NCBI GenBank assembly: GCA_032209605.1
Contig: JASFXZ010000004.1
Location: forward strand, 34,320,401-34,384,400
Direction of reading: 5' to 3'
From: Mactromeris polynyma
Lineage: Eukaryota; Mollusca; Bivalvia; Venerida; Mactridae
DNA length: 64,000 bases
Under the pieces are notes generated by a model. That model saw nothing but the letters and a program-made list of their open reading frames with translations, did not search any database and was not told the DNA's origin. Below, piece after piece: positions 47,300 through 58,531 of the stretch (positions within the stretch are counted from its first letter, which is position 1; each line of letters starts with the position of its first letter). Position numbers and translations under genes: made by a program.

Positions 47300-48615
47300 G
47301 TTTGTTCTCGTGTCGAGTAGAAATGTTGGTTTGTCTTTCTGTAGGGATTTGTTGTCTTATATTCACAATGTATGTTCATTGATAAGACAGTTATAGTCAT
47401 GGGACATTGTAATCGTCATAAGCAGGTAATAAGACGTGATCACAATTATAGTTTAAATCCTATTGTTTCACAATGTCGGAAGATGATTTCAAGTGGTTGT
47501 AAGTATCATTGAAGGAGAATTCTAGGAAACTGTTGTAAATTATGTCCAAGCACATTGTTTCTATAATACTATGTATAGGCGCATCCATATATGGACATAT
47601 ATGACATTTAAAAAAAAGTAATACATTGTAACCTAACTTACAGGCCAATAAACTAAAAAAGTATATAGAAACATCATTATAACATCTATCATAGTATGGA
47701 CACAAAAAACATGCTGTGCAATGTCTCCAGAGCGACACCATTTGGTAGACATTATAAATCTCGACTGTTGTTCCAAGTTTGTTGATATAGAGATAGTAAA
47801 TTGGTAGTTAATATTCATAAAGGAATAATCGATACGGTTTCTGCTGTTGACAAGAGGTTGTTCCGTAAGACAGGACAGAACAAATGTTATGTATAAAAGG
47901 CTTATAACGGTTAATACAGCATATGTATAATCAGAGCACTAAATGCGTTTGTTTGTTTCCTGTAGTATGCTATATTATGTTGGGTTGATACGTATTTTAA
48001 TTTATTTAATCTTCAAGCATTTGTATAGGGACGGATATCTGTACTCGTATATCTGGTATTCAGGATGTTAGTCATAGAATTTAGGGTTATGAGGGTCGGC
48101 CGTTTTACTTGAAACTGACATTTTGTTTAGCCTGTGGAATTAATGGCACTAAGTGTGCGATTATTAATTATTCGATAGACGCGTGGGCAGAACTAATGGT
48201 TGTCATGAGGAAACACCACATTCAGTCACCTGATTCATATTTATGTCCGTCATCAGATCATGTAAATATAACATGTCTTATGATTGAATGAGATATATTT
48301 CTTATTAAAATAATGATGGTTTGCGTGCCAATGAAAAGGTCAAACGTACATGTATAACAATTGTTCTCAAAATCACTTGCCTTTTCTGCGTGGGATCTTG
48401 ATATTGACATTCGTTAGTCATTTCCGAAGTAATTTTTTCCACTTTAAATACAAAGGAAATTGAAGTCATGTATTATGAATGAACTGAAGTCATTATTTAT
48501 ATACTGACACCAAAACGAAACTTAGGAATAAGTTTGTAACCATTTAGATAAAACATATAGGCATATTTGGTAGCAAAATGCCTTCTGATATACGACAGTA
48601 CATATGGACATTTAT
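47300..48615. other. Upstream flank of the peptide gene; no other gene recognised
   Basis: AT-rich. Possible GATA-type TTATCA sites lie near 47380 and elsewhere, as expected by chance. No conserved frame. Confidence 0.4.
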
Positions 48616-48621
48616 CAGTAT

Positions 48622-48721
48622 ACAGTTATTTCATGGTTATTTGGGTGACAGTCAAAACTGTTGTCCCGACACCAAGGGACAACAGTTCTGACTGTTACCC
48701 AAATAACGATGAAATAACTGT
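48622..48721. repeat. ~100-bp hairpin, 46-bp arms, 8-nt loop
   Basis: Left arm 48622-48667 (starts ACAGTTATTTCATGG, ends ACTGTTGTCCC) is complementary to 48676-48721 with three mismatches. The loop is GACACCAA. No terminal TA or other target duplication is obvious. It could be a foldback transposon relic, a recent inverted duplication or a hairpin RNA source. Confidence 0.9.
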
Positions 48722-49252
48722 TTTATTACCTGACCAAAGGTTTATCTAAACAAAAAAGGAAATAATAATAGTATTTGTATGATGATATGCCTTTTAAAAA
48801 TAGAATTTGGAAATTCCAATGACTCCATAGCGCCAGAGGGACACAGTTCATACTGTTGACCGGGAAATAGTTCAATCCAAGACAAATTGACAGATTTCAT
48901 GTAAAACAGCAAAAAATAACAGATTTGTATTTATATAAGGAATCAGGTAATACTATAGATTATTGACATGCCTGTTAGGTCTCTTGATTGAGTGAAGTTG
49001 GTACATGTTGGTGCGTCTGGTATCAATATCAAAATAATATCCAAATGTTAAGCATTGACAGACTAATCCCTTATGCCATGAAATAAGCATGTTTAGTGTT
49101 TAAAAGTGTAATTCTGGGGAATTTTCGACATGATTACATCCCCGGAAGGCAATTAATGTACATATAATTTATGCTATGTATTATCACTGATAACTAATAT
49201 TATTCAGCTGATAGTGTTTTGTACATGATTGTGTTGTATATATATATAGAGG

Positions 49253-49355
49253 ATCTTACATGAGTGCTTATTTGATATTGTTTTTATGAAACGAGTCGAC
49301 TGAATATGTCGACTCGTTTCATAAAAACAATATCAAATGAGCACGAATGTAAGAT
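49253..49355. repeat. ~103-bp hairpin, 48-bp arms, 7-nt loop
   Basis: Left arm 49253-49300 (starts ATCTTACATGAG, ends AACGAGTCGAC) is complementary to 49308-49355 with three mismatches, all in the outer third. The loop is TGAATAT. It is built like the hairpin 530 bp upstream but shares no sequence with it. Confidence 0.92.
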
Positions 49356-50139
49356 TCTATTAATCACATAACACCATAAATAGATTGTTTTCAATCTTTA
49401 AATAGACTTTAAATAGTGCTGTGATTCGGCTATTTATGTAACTAGTTACATATGATATTTATGTCACTGCTTTATGCCACTCCTTTGATTTATCTTGTTG
49501 AGAAAATTTGCTTATTATTAAGCTGTTATGTTACATACAAACATAAGTCACGAATGACAGGGAAACTTTTTTATCTACATACAAACCTGGCACTATAATT
49601 TTCCGCGGAATTTGACGCTCGCAATGGTTTGTTTTTGAGACACATTTAAGCCATCTTAGATGCTTTAAAGCCAGGAGCTTCAGCGCCCCCCCTGGGCCCC
49701 TTGCCGAATTTTCAGCCGATTTAGAAATTTTGCATTCTCATGCCTGATATAAATAAAGAAGCTGACATACTTATTTTCGATCCTCCCTTAGAATTAATTA
49801 AACAACATAAATACATTAGCAGTTTGAGCTGTAAGTGTAATGATTTGAAGATCAGGTGTATTGTGGTCATATTGTATAACAGACTGGGCTACTCGACCAG
49901 CGTTTTATTTTTGTTGGCCATTTATGTATGTGCCATAGTTTATAGTGTGCTTGTTTAACCAAAAGTGCTAAAGATTTTTTTGATTTTCATTTTATATTAT
50001 CAAATAAGTAGGCTTATCAGTTTTAAGCATGTGCCAGATTTGGTCTTGTTTAAAGTGAATGGTTTTCTCTCATATCTAATGTTGTCAAATGATCTTGTTG
50101 ATGCGTCAAGTGAGGTGTGTTGTGTGCTTGTCACTCTCC

Positions 50140-50365
50140 GCTTTCAGCACCCACCGCTGGCTAGCATAAGCGAAAGGGAAGCCGAATGCGTAAGTCTTCC
50201 CTGCCAGTACATAGCCTCTCTGCAGTCAAGCCCTATGCAGTGCCTCCTAGTTGGTGACACACGGTTAATTGAGCACATTGCGGCATCAAGCAGAACTGCA
50301 AGGGACTCGGAGGTGGCCTGCCTCCAGACATGCGGTATGCCAGGCCCTCCTGACATTACAAAAGG
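50140..50365. other. GC-richer, coding-like island; product unknown
   Basis: Inside strongly AT-rich flanks this ~225-bp block is visibly GC-richer. The plus strand reads 'SISEREAECVSLPCQYIASL' and 'CLLVGDTRLIEHIA' within a 188-codon frame (49965-50531). The minus strand is also open for 70 codons. It is preceded by an acceptor-like CCGCTTTCAG at about 50139-50148, and a GTATGC donor lies near 50336. I do not recognise a family on either strand. It may be an exon or a transposon fragment. Confidence 0.3.
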
Positions 50366-50531
50366 AAACGCAATATACTACATGCATTGTGTGTTATGTA
50401 ATTTGGAGTTCGTCGCATTATTTCCAGAACCTCATCACTTGTTTTTCGGCTTTTTGAGAAAAAAACACTTTAAAAGTTTACCTTTTGAGATAAGTGTTAC
50501 TTACAGGGTTATGTATTTGCATTTTATTTAA

Positions 50532-51339
50532 GTTATGTGCACACCAGAACAATATAGGTAATACACATAGAAAGAGCTGGAAAGACGGTTTCAACGAATC
50601 CATACACTCAAAAACCCCAACATTGAGTTACGGGGTTCTGGAAATAAGGCGGCGAGTTGTTTGAAGACCCTAAGTTTAGTGCCATGCCATTTTCATTGCC
50701 AAGTATTGTGTCTGTTATTGACAGTAATTTAGCAAGAATTAGACCCGCAGAATGATCATTGCCAAACCATGGTTAATCTATGGTTTAAACATGGTCAGTA
50801 ATCATGTTCTACCCATATTATGACAATAACTTGACTTCGTTTCAAACACGGACGACCATGGGCGTTAAATGGCCCATTTCTTGAATATGATCGAAACATG
50901 GTTCTTATTTATAATTTTGTACGGCTTATTGTGATCTGTCTGTTTTTTTATACAAAAATGTCTCTGTGACATAAGTAGTCTGTAAAGTTCTGATAAATGA
51001 AAACTGCTGCATTCATGCTATTTTGGCTATTTTGTAAGCCTGTGCTGTTGTGCAATATGTAGCAATTAATTGAAGCACCTATAAATGCTCTGACTTAGCC
51101 TTAGGAAGTGGTGTGAAGTTTTCGATATTGCTTCATGCTGATGATGATACTGTATGATAAGCGTGTTATGGCCATGATCTATAAAAGATGTTGAATAGTC
51201 TATCAAGTTTGTATCATGCAAATAAAATGGTTGTCAGTATAGTGGCGTTCAATATTGTTGTACGACGTACATTGTCCTCGGTCTTGTTAATTTTAAAAAG
51301 ACTTTAATAAAGTTTTAGCGATATGTGGTCTTCTACTGA
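50532..51339. other. No gene recognised
   Basis: AT-rich, no conserved frame or terminal repeat. Confidence 0.45.
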
Positions 51340-51344
51340 ATTGT

Positions 51345-51800
51345 TTTAGCGTTGTCCATCAGTCTGTCCGCCCGGAGCCTTATCTATGTAACTGCAAGAC
51401 GCGTTATGAAACTCAAAATATGTACATACCATCGTAGGGCATTAATACACAAGAGCGTTTCGTCTAATTAACTATAGTCATTCAAGAGTTATTTCCCTCG
51501 GTTAATTGAAAAAGTAGTTTAAGTTGTATTTTCGTCCTGGGCAATATCTAATTAACCACAAGGTGCAATGATATAATAATACTATAAACTTACAATATGT
51601 ATAGATCATCATTGGTCGATGATGCACACGCAAATTTCGTTAGTGCACTTCGTGGAATTACAAGTAGGGCTTGTTAATGCATTTTTAATATTATTTCATT
51701 CAGCTTTAAATAATTTATTCTTTCTTTTTGAGAAATTTAGTCCATTAATATGCATGCTTAAAGGGTGTGCATTTAGCGACGTCCGGCTGGTCATTCTGCA
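51345..51800. repeat. Probable dispersed-repeat remnant
   Basis: 'GTCCATCAGTCTGTCCGCCC' and 'GTTATTTCCCTCGGTTAATT' resemble internal parts of bivalve dispersed repeats, and 'TTTAGCGACGTCCGGCTGGT' could be its far side. Borders uncertain. Confidence 0.35.
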
Positions 51801-52129
51801 ATGAGCAATTTCCTTGGTTTTAATCCATGTACCCGTGGTCTAAGAAATGCATACATGAATCGGTATTTAAAGTTTTAGATCGTCCTAGCAAACACTCCGC
51901 GAGAAGTTTTTATATGAGATCCATTGACAAGCAACTGAAAATATGTCAAACTCGGCGAAATAAAAGTAGTATCGTCGACAAAGATGTCATTTCTTAGCAA
52001 ATATGTAAAGTATATTTAAGATATTTTACAAATGTTGAACGAGTTCATGTATTATTTCGTGATGTTTTCCATCCAATAAATACTTTCCCCCTTGTTGTCC
52101 GGACACCCTAAATATTTCTTAGCTTTTCT

Positions 52130-52320
52130 ATATGGTCGGCCAGACCATTCCTTGTACTCCTATTCCTATACATATTTACCCTTGCACACATATTCCCATA
52201 CATGTTTAACCTTTACCTCATTGGTGCCTTATGCTATGTAGACTGCTGTTTGCTTATGGGTCTGTCTGGGGAAGCATGGTCTTGTGTATATGGCGTTCTC
52301 TGGAACACTTTAATAACTCA
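52130..52320 (+). repeat. Member of a dispersed 'GGTC-GCCA ... TATGTGG' repeat
   Basis: 'ATATGGTCGGCCAGACCATT', later 'GGTCTGTCTGGGGAAGCATG', then 'TATATGGCGTTCTCTGG'. It aligns in order with 54455-54610. Confidence 0.6.
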
Positions 52321-52699
52321 TTAAGTAGAAACTATCATTCAAAAATGTACACTTCAACATCATTCTTTATTTTGACTTCGTAACTGGTTGGTCGTAGTTG
52401 TGAACCTTTATAGCAGTTATTATTGTTGTAGAACAGTTACATGTCTAAAATCTTGTAATATTTATAGTTTGTTTCAAAATAAGAAACGCAATTTCTTTTA
52501 ACGCCTATTTGATATAAAGAACTTATGAAATAATAATTTTTGAATATATTCCAAAATATCAGAAACTGATCATTAAGTTCCTGATGCTTTATTATAAATT
52601 CTGTTTAAGGTTAAGTAGACCAAGAGTATTTTAGTGTATGTGGCGTTTACCCTGTAGCAACTTATTATCTTTTACATGCCGATTTCTGATAAAAAATAC

Positions 52700-53445
52700 G
52701 TATTCGTACTATTTTCTTAAATTCTTTCGTAAAAAAATCGTACGAATTTTCCTACGAGTGTTTTATTGAACTGACTTTCGTACGAACTTCGTACTACGTT
52801 AAAAAAATCGTAACCCTCTAATCGGAGGTAAAATAACAAGCGTCTACGAGAGAACTGTCAAGCATCTACATGTAAACAAACAATCGTCTGCATTACAACA
52901 ATGACAGCTGTCAGTGTCAAAGTAAAAAAAAACGAACTGAACGGAGGCTGAGGTTCTGTGCTTGGTAGACAATGTCACAGCTGCTGATATTCTTGATAAC
53001 AAATTTAGTAGCACCGTGACGGCGTCTGCCAAGCACAGATTTTGGAATGAAGTGGAGGAAAGGTATGTCGAATATTATTTTGCGACTGCTTACATTAGGA
53101 GATCTATTGATTATTATCGTTGTGATGTGTGCGACTGGGTGACCCCTTGTCAGTACTAGCCACTAGATCGTACAAAACCTCTTCCAAATGCAGGATGAGA
53201 CCCCTTGAGAGTCTATATTTCTCTATCACATTCACGTATCGCATATCATCAATAGATGTTCTTCTTTCGCGATAATTCTCTCGGCTCGCCGGCGTCTGTG
53301 GCGTAAAACGACCGTCATGACATGTACGAAGTTTCCTTGCGAATAGTAATTACCTTTCGTAGAAAGTGTTCGTACATTTACGTACATTTACGAATTCGTA
53401 TGTACGAACTTCCTACGATATTTTTAATAAAACACCTACGAATTC
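52700..53445. mobile_element. TIR-like bounded segment carrying a Myb/SANT exon
   Basis: A 'CCTACGAGTGTTTTATTGAA' at about 52759 is matched in inverted orientation by 'TTTTTAATAAAACACCTACG' at about 53420. Many CGTACGAA/TTCGTAC motifs sit beside both. The arms are degenerate and the exact ends and target duplication could not be set. The exon at 52941-53062 lies in the middle. Confidence 0.45.
52941..53062 (+). pseudogene. NAIF1-like Myb/SANT DNA-binding exon fragment
   Basis: The frame reads 'TEAEVLCLVDNVTAADILDN', then 'KFSSTVTASAKHRFWNEVEE', and ends at a donor (GGAAAG|GTATGTC). The pattern of an E-rich start, a hydrophobic helix, 'KFSS.(L/V)T', and 'K...W.E(I/V)' matches the Myb/SANT-like domain of NAIF1 and the Myb-like partner proteins of Harbinger elements. 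A TGA two codons upstream in this frame, and an A-run just before it, suggest a frameshift, so it is probably not functional. Confidence 0.5.
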
Positions 53446-54454
53446 TTACATAATTCTGAAAGTATTTATTTCCTATTTTTGGCAGGATATGACTGATTAC
53501 ACTGACTTTAGGGATTATGTTCGGGACTAAGTAGGCATTAACTTTTGGTCTGGAACTAACAGGATGTGTTCCATGGAGTATCTTAAAATTATCGACCAGC
53601 ATATTCGTCTATGTTTTTTCGGGTTTACGTTGGTGTTGTCCTTGTTTGTTTTTGTTCTGTGGCGTTCTCTGTAACAACTTAATTTTTCTCTGGTTTATTT
53701 ATCAGTTTTATGACGTCATTAACATGTCATGACGTCATTTGACACTACCAACTTTTGACTACTTAAACTTTTCTCTCTCTACAATGCTGTTTATAACACA
53801 TATTTATATTCATTGGGTGCAGTCGTGTTTTTGTTATAGTTTTCTTAATAGACATATTTCTTTTAGTTATAATTTCCATTTCCCAATCACTAACATCTAA
53901 GAATTGTTTAATTAATAACTACATTATCGAGTTGACTTTACTTTAAATTATTAATTTGACATTTTAAGGTTATTTCACATTCTGATGTTTATTTAACTAC
54001 AGGGAGCAAGGTCAGTATAAGGCTGCTTGTTCCTTCGTGCTTGATTAGTTCCAGTATGTCTGTTGTTATGTATGTAATGGTTGGTTGCTTTTAATGATTA
54101 GTTACTGTCTACTTAGTCAATTTATGTGCATACATATGTTAGCTAACTGTTAAATCGATTTAAACCCCAAGTCTGATTACTGACTGTAATTCGCTGTATT
54201 GTTATTATTTCTGTTTGTGTTTCGAATGTGTTTTTATATTTCCCTCTTTCAAGGCTGTAATTCGCTGTATGGATCGTTATTTTTTCTGTTTGTGTTTTTA
54301 TATTTCCCTTTCCCCTGTGTAATTCTGTCACTTTATATGGTGTTCATGTTATTTACAACCCAGTTTCGGCCTATTGCTGCCAGCTGTCTTGACTTGTGTG
54401 ATCTTATCTATCCATTAATCCCCTTCACTGTCCACTTTGATTCTCCTAGTTATT
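53446..54454. other. No gene recognised; two CRE-like palindromes
   Basis: Two TGACGTCA octamers lie at 53711-53718 and 53730-53737. A short block at 53652-53690 matches the 'GTGGCGTTCTCTGTAACAAC' end of the dispersed repeat. Otherwise AT-rich. Confidence 0.5.
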
Positions 54455-54610
54455 CCTTATGGTCTGCCAGGCCATTGTGCCTCCGTTCCTTAACATATGT
54501 ACCCTTTAACCTCCTTAAGTGCCTTGTGTTTTGTTGATTGTTGTTTTCCCTGAGGTCTGCGTGGGGAGGCACTGTCTTATGTATGTGGCGTTTCCTCTAG
54601 CTACGTATTA
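54455..54610 (+). repeat. Member of a dispersed 'GGTC-GCCA ... TATGTGG' repeat
   Basis: 'TATGGTCTGCCAGGCCATTG', later 'AGGTCTGCGTGGGGAGGCAC', then 'GTCTTATGTATGTGGCG'. The last part is almost the same as in the 1,942-bp unit near 966-1005. Confidence 0.65.
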
Positions 54611-54822
54611 TCTCTCTTTACATGGTTAGAACACGGATACAGTCCATTTTTTCACTTGAAGTGATACAGAATTGCGATTTGAAAGAGCAGAAGCAACATT
54701 TTCACTTGCATTGTATTTCATTTTCAGTTATCTGCTTTTTTACCTTCCAAAGTGAAGACTCTATTGAATTGACACCCGACTATCTCAACATTTTTAGTAT
54801 TTTTCTGAAATGTATGACTTCC

Positions 54823-56460
54823 TTACCTGCGACATACATCGAGTATGTATCGAGTAACCAGTGTTGTAATTATTAATGTTAGGGAACCTTCAGTGTAGTA
54901 ACCCAAATAATTCTGCTTAAAATCCCGATTGTGTCTCTCAACACCATTTGTTGTATTGACTCTTTTGTTGAGTAGGCATTGTCTATGATACTGCACCCTC
55001 TCTAAAAACATTTACAGGATAATACAGATTTAACATGGTTCATATTAACATTAACTGAACACTTTAAGTTATATTGCTGTTCAAAATTATGTAAATAATT
55101 GTCAAAAACGTATATCTTCAGAAAATTTACGAAACTAGAATTGCGTCCATTAGGGCATGGACACCCCTTACTTCCTTCTTCATCACAAAACAAACTCCGA
55201 TATGCGTAACTTTACTCTGTGTGAGTGATATTACAAACAAATCTATGTCAAGCTTGATGTTACATAAACAATTGGACTTATTTGAACTAATAATTGCAAT
55301 AATCATATAGTGGCCATGAGTACTGATAGTAAGAAATTATCAAATCAATTTTAGTTTAACTGGGCCATTAGACACCTTAGTATATTGTCAATGCTAGTCT
55401 GATTTTTATACATGTGCCAAATCATCGTTGAATATGTTGGCAAAACAGATAGAACTGTTTGAGCTATGATACATAATATATGTGAAATTGCCATTTTTTA
55501 TACAGTTCAAGTTCAAAATATTACCAAACATGAACTTGATCTAAAAGCAAGGACAGAAAGTTTGTAGTTGCTTATGTGCACACTTTCACTGTGACACAAT
55601 TTCACTTTCCAATTAACATTCTGCACAGCTTGGTTACTTAAGGAGCAGTGCTTGCTGCAAACTCATCTAACTATAAGCAAGGTGCAAAACTTCTCATCCA
55701 AATGAGCATTGGTGTGAAGTTTGGTGACCATAGTTAAATATTAAAGAACCAGTGTTGTACCATTATATATGGACAAGAGCAAATCTGTATGCCTAATTGG
55801 GGGAATAAGCAGACCCATGTGTGTGCACACCAAACCCTGGTGGTGCACAGATTCTTTATATGAAAACAAACTTTACCTTACTCTCTTTCAACCAGTAGGT
55901 CTGAAACCAGTCTTGTAACAGTTTGTTGTCAGTCCAATAAGATGATGTCTTCAAAGCATCAACATTAACATAAATAACAACAAGTTTGACTATTCACACA
56001 ACTTTAACCATTAACACTGCATTAAACTTAATCAAATAGATGCATCTAAACCAAAATTATAAATCAAACGCATTTAAGTATCCATACTTTTAAACTTATT
56101 CATTTGCAAGTTTACCTAGGAATATCTCATCAATTGCATTAATTTCCTTCGTGTCATAGTCTGTGATGAAGTATGAAGGGGTCCATGTTGAATTCCACCT
56201 CTTTAAAACCTCAAGACCTCTTTTGATGTGGTAAGTGGTCTCAGTTGGGAGGACAAATGAACATACAACTATGTATCCACTGTTGGTGCTCACACACACA
56301 AAAAAGGGGCACCTCAAACTTGCAGGTCTTGTCAGTGGCATCTAACAGACATATCTCCTTTCCATATCTCTCTAGAAGACGCTTCTGCTAATAAGATTGA
56401 TGAAAAAATAGAAACTCTTCTACATCAATTCTTTCTTCCTTGTCATCATTTGTGAAACCT
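54823..56460 (-). pseudogene. MULE (Mutator-like) transposase remnant, at least two exons
   Basis: On the minus strand, 56460-56096 gives 'RLLERYGKEICLLDATDKTC' (first catalytic Asp in LLDAT) in one frame and 'WTPSYFITDYDTKEINAIDE' (second catalytic region, TDYD..E) in another. The frames shift within a C/A-repeat region near 56300. One TAG interrupts just before 'QKRLLERYG'. About 1.1 kb further on, 55011-54823 gives 'VNTTNGVERHNRDFKQNYLG', the conserved C-terminal segment of animal MULEs. The gap between probably includes introns and a dispersed repeat near 55590-55870. The third catalytic residue segment was not identified. Confidence 0.7.
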
Positions 56461-57099
56461 TGGGGACTAGAATATAAAAGAAAGTTTCATTCATATATAT
56501 TTGTTTGTATGAAAGAATGGAATAGTTCTGTCAAAGGTCAAGGTCACCGTTTCTAAACTTAGCAATTTGGCGTCCGCCTTTATATGAACTCACACGTTTA
56601 CTTGGAATCATGTAAATAAGTACAGGAATGTCACTCCCATGCTAGAATTAATTATCAATGTGTCTGGAATAGTACTAGCAATTACTTATTCTAATTTAGT
56701 GATTGAAGAATTGGCTTCACCTAGGATAACCTGGTTTGTCTTGTCAGTTTTTTTACATAAGGAAAGAGAGAGAATACGTAGCTTTTATGTTGACGGGATA
56801 CGTAAACAGAATTCTATGTAAAAAACTGCCAATTATTTAACTAGATAAATCACACAATGTTTTGTTTTGAAGTTTTACACGGTGGTATGTGACAGCTTCA
56901 CGAATAATAAGCATTTGTGAAAAAACCTTTTTACGTACTATTTTATAATTCTTTGTCAATGCTTTATAGATAAGGTTCAACTTAATACACCTTAATACTA
57001 CTTAATATCTTGATTAATTTTTCAACACAGTACATGGATGTTAACCTAACCAGCACCTGGCTGTAAAATACAAAAATATACCAGCAACTGGTTATTGAC

Positions 57100-57836
57100 T
57101 AAATACCTTGATATGGGGACAGCATTGTGACTATATTCCGCTAAATGATCGGCGGCCAGCCACTCTCGTGCCGGACTCAATGCAATACTCGCTATATATG
57201 CCGTGGATGGCCTTTTTCGTCATTGCCACAGGCAGGAACACGGGTGTGGTGTCATCGCGGCCTCGTGGTGCTGCAGGCTGTGGTATACCGAAGTCCTCGC
57301 CAAATTTCACAATAAACTGAACAACCTTTTCCACGTCGGTAAATGACAGCGCATGGTGAGTTTTCTGCCCTTGTTGCCATGTACTCTTCTGTTTAACAGG
57401 CTCTTTAAGGTGTGTTCGCCTATGTCATATAATACCAGGAAGGCTTTCCTGCACACCTGTCGGCCCTCAAATGTAAAGTTATACCTTGTTCTCTTCCGCT
57501 CGCCATTGCGGGTCCTTTTATTATCTGTTGACAGGTTATTTATGGTGCCCATTACATATAAGTCCTTTTCACTCTTGGTCATCTCTTGTATGTTCATGAC
57601 ATGAGTGTCAATTATACCATTGGAATTATTTTTAAGGCATTCCTTACTACATGTGCATTGCCGCGGCACACCTCCACTGGCTCGTGGTCATCAATTTGTC
57701 CATCACTTGACTGTGAATCTTGGCTCATACACCCTATCTGACGAGTAAGTCGGGTTGTATCTGTTGCCATAGATGACTGGTCGCCACTGCCATCCTTATC
57801 TCGCTGGTAGACAGGCGCTCTTCCTCTATTGAGCAT
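57100..57836 (-). pseudogene. Unclassified transposon-associated gene, broken in three frames
   Basis: Three successive minus-strand frames belong together: 57836-57612 (N-terminal, low complexity), 57669-57307 with 'NFTFEGRQVCRKAFLVLYDI' and 'GEHTLKSLLNRRVHGNKGRK', and 57334-57131 with 'GIPQPAAPRGRDDTTPVFLP'. The last ends 'RSFSGI' then TAG then 'SQCCPHI', where relatives have Trp. The order F.GR.VC..AF...IG, HGNKGR, PRGR, FLP, W...CPHI is one I associate with multicopy uncharacterised proteins of molluscs, cnidarians and fish, probably encoded by DNA transposons. I cannot name the superfamily. Frameshifts and the stop show it is dead. Confidence 0.55.
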
Positions 57837-58531
57837 TCAAGTGATTCTGTCACTACACCGCCACCAAAATGCTTATCATAAATATTATCCAACTCCTAAA
57901 CAAGTAAAAATAAAATTAGCTTGATATGTTGTGCTATCAGTTTTTTAGAATTTGGCATTTTAAAAAATTGTTGCGAATTATTGATAAGTAAATTAAAATA
58001 TACTAAAAGGATCTAAAAGCATTGCAGCATTTAAAATTATATTTTGTAAATGAAAAAAAAAATGTTTGTTGCGGTGAACAGGTTTGAACCCTGGACCTTT
58101 TCCTTACAAAGTAAGCATCCATAACCACTGCACCACAGGTCTAAGTCTTTATATGTTCACTTGAGTTTCGACGTCATGTCCCGTAAATATTGCCGAGTGC
58201 GATAAGGGTGGTTTTCTCATGCGCTGGCTCACATACGAGTCACAATATTTACAAATTACTTATAAAATATCTTCGCATTGTAATTGGGAGATATATATCA
58301 TAACAAAAATATTGTTCTTGTGCCTTTATAAAAACAGTTTATGAGGCGTAACCATGCATATTCATTTCGCACATGTTTCCATAGCAACACTAAACATATA
58401 CATGATCATGTCATTTTTATTAGTTTAATATAAGAAGTGTTAACATTAAAAATGCTATCATATATAGAGAATAACTACTTTGGTTGTATCACAATATTAA
58501 ACACATAGTTGAATGCTAAATAGCTATTTTT
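57837..58531. other. AT-rich spacer with a degenerate tRNA-like sequence
   Basis: 58071-58141 on the minus strand reads 'GTGGTGCAGTGGTTATGGAT' and 'GGGTTCAAACCTG', so it has tRNA-type A and B boxes, but the anticodon stem does not pair. It is probably a SINE head or tRNA pseudogene. No gene otherwise. Confidence 0.5.

Noticed and set aside
47460..47818. Minus-strand frames upstream of the peptide gene
   Set aside because: They lack conserved residues, have no credible start context and lie in AT-rich promoter-side sequence.
54199..54537. 112-codon hydrophobic frame resembling a membrane protein
   Set aside because: T-rich DNA produces F/L/Y-rich translations by chance. There are no splice sites, homology or charged loops typical of a real transporter, and it runs into the dispersed repeat.
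58071..58141. Possible tRNA gene on the minus strand
   Set aside because: A and B boxes are present but the anticodon stem does not pair, so a SINE head or tRNA pseudogene is more likely.
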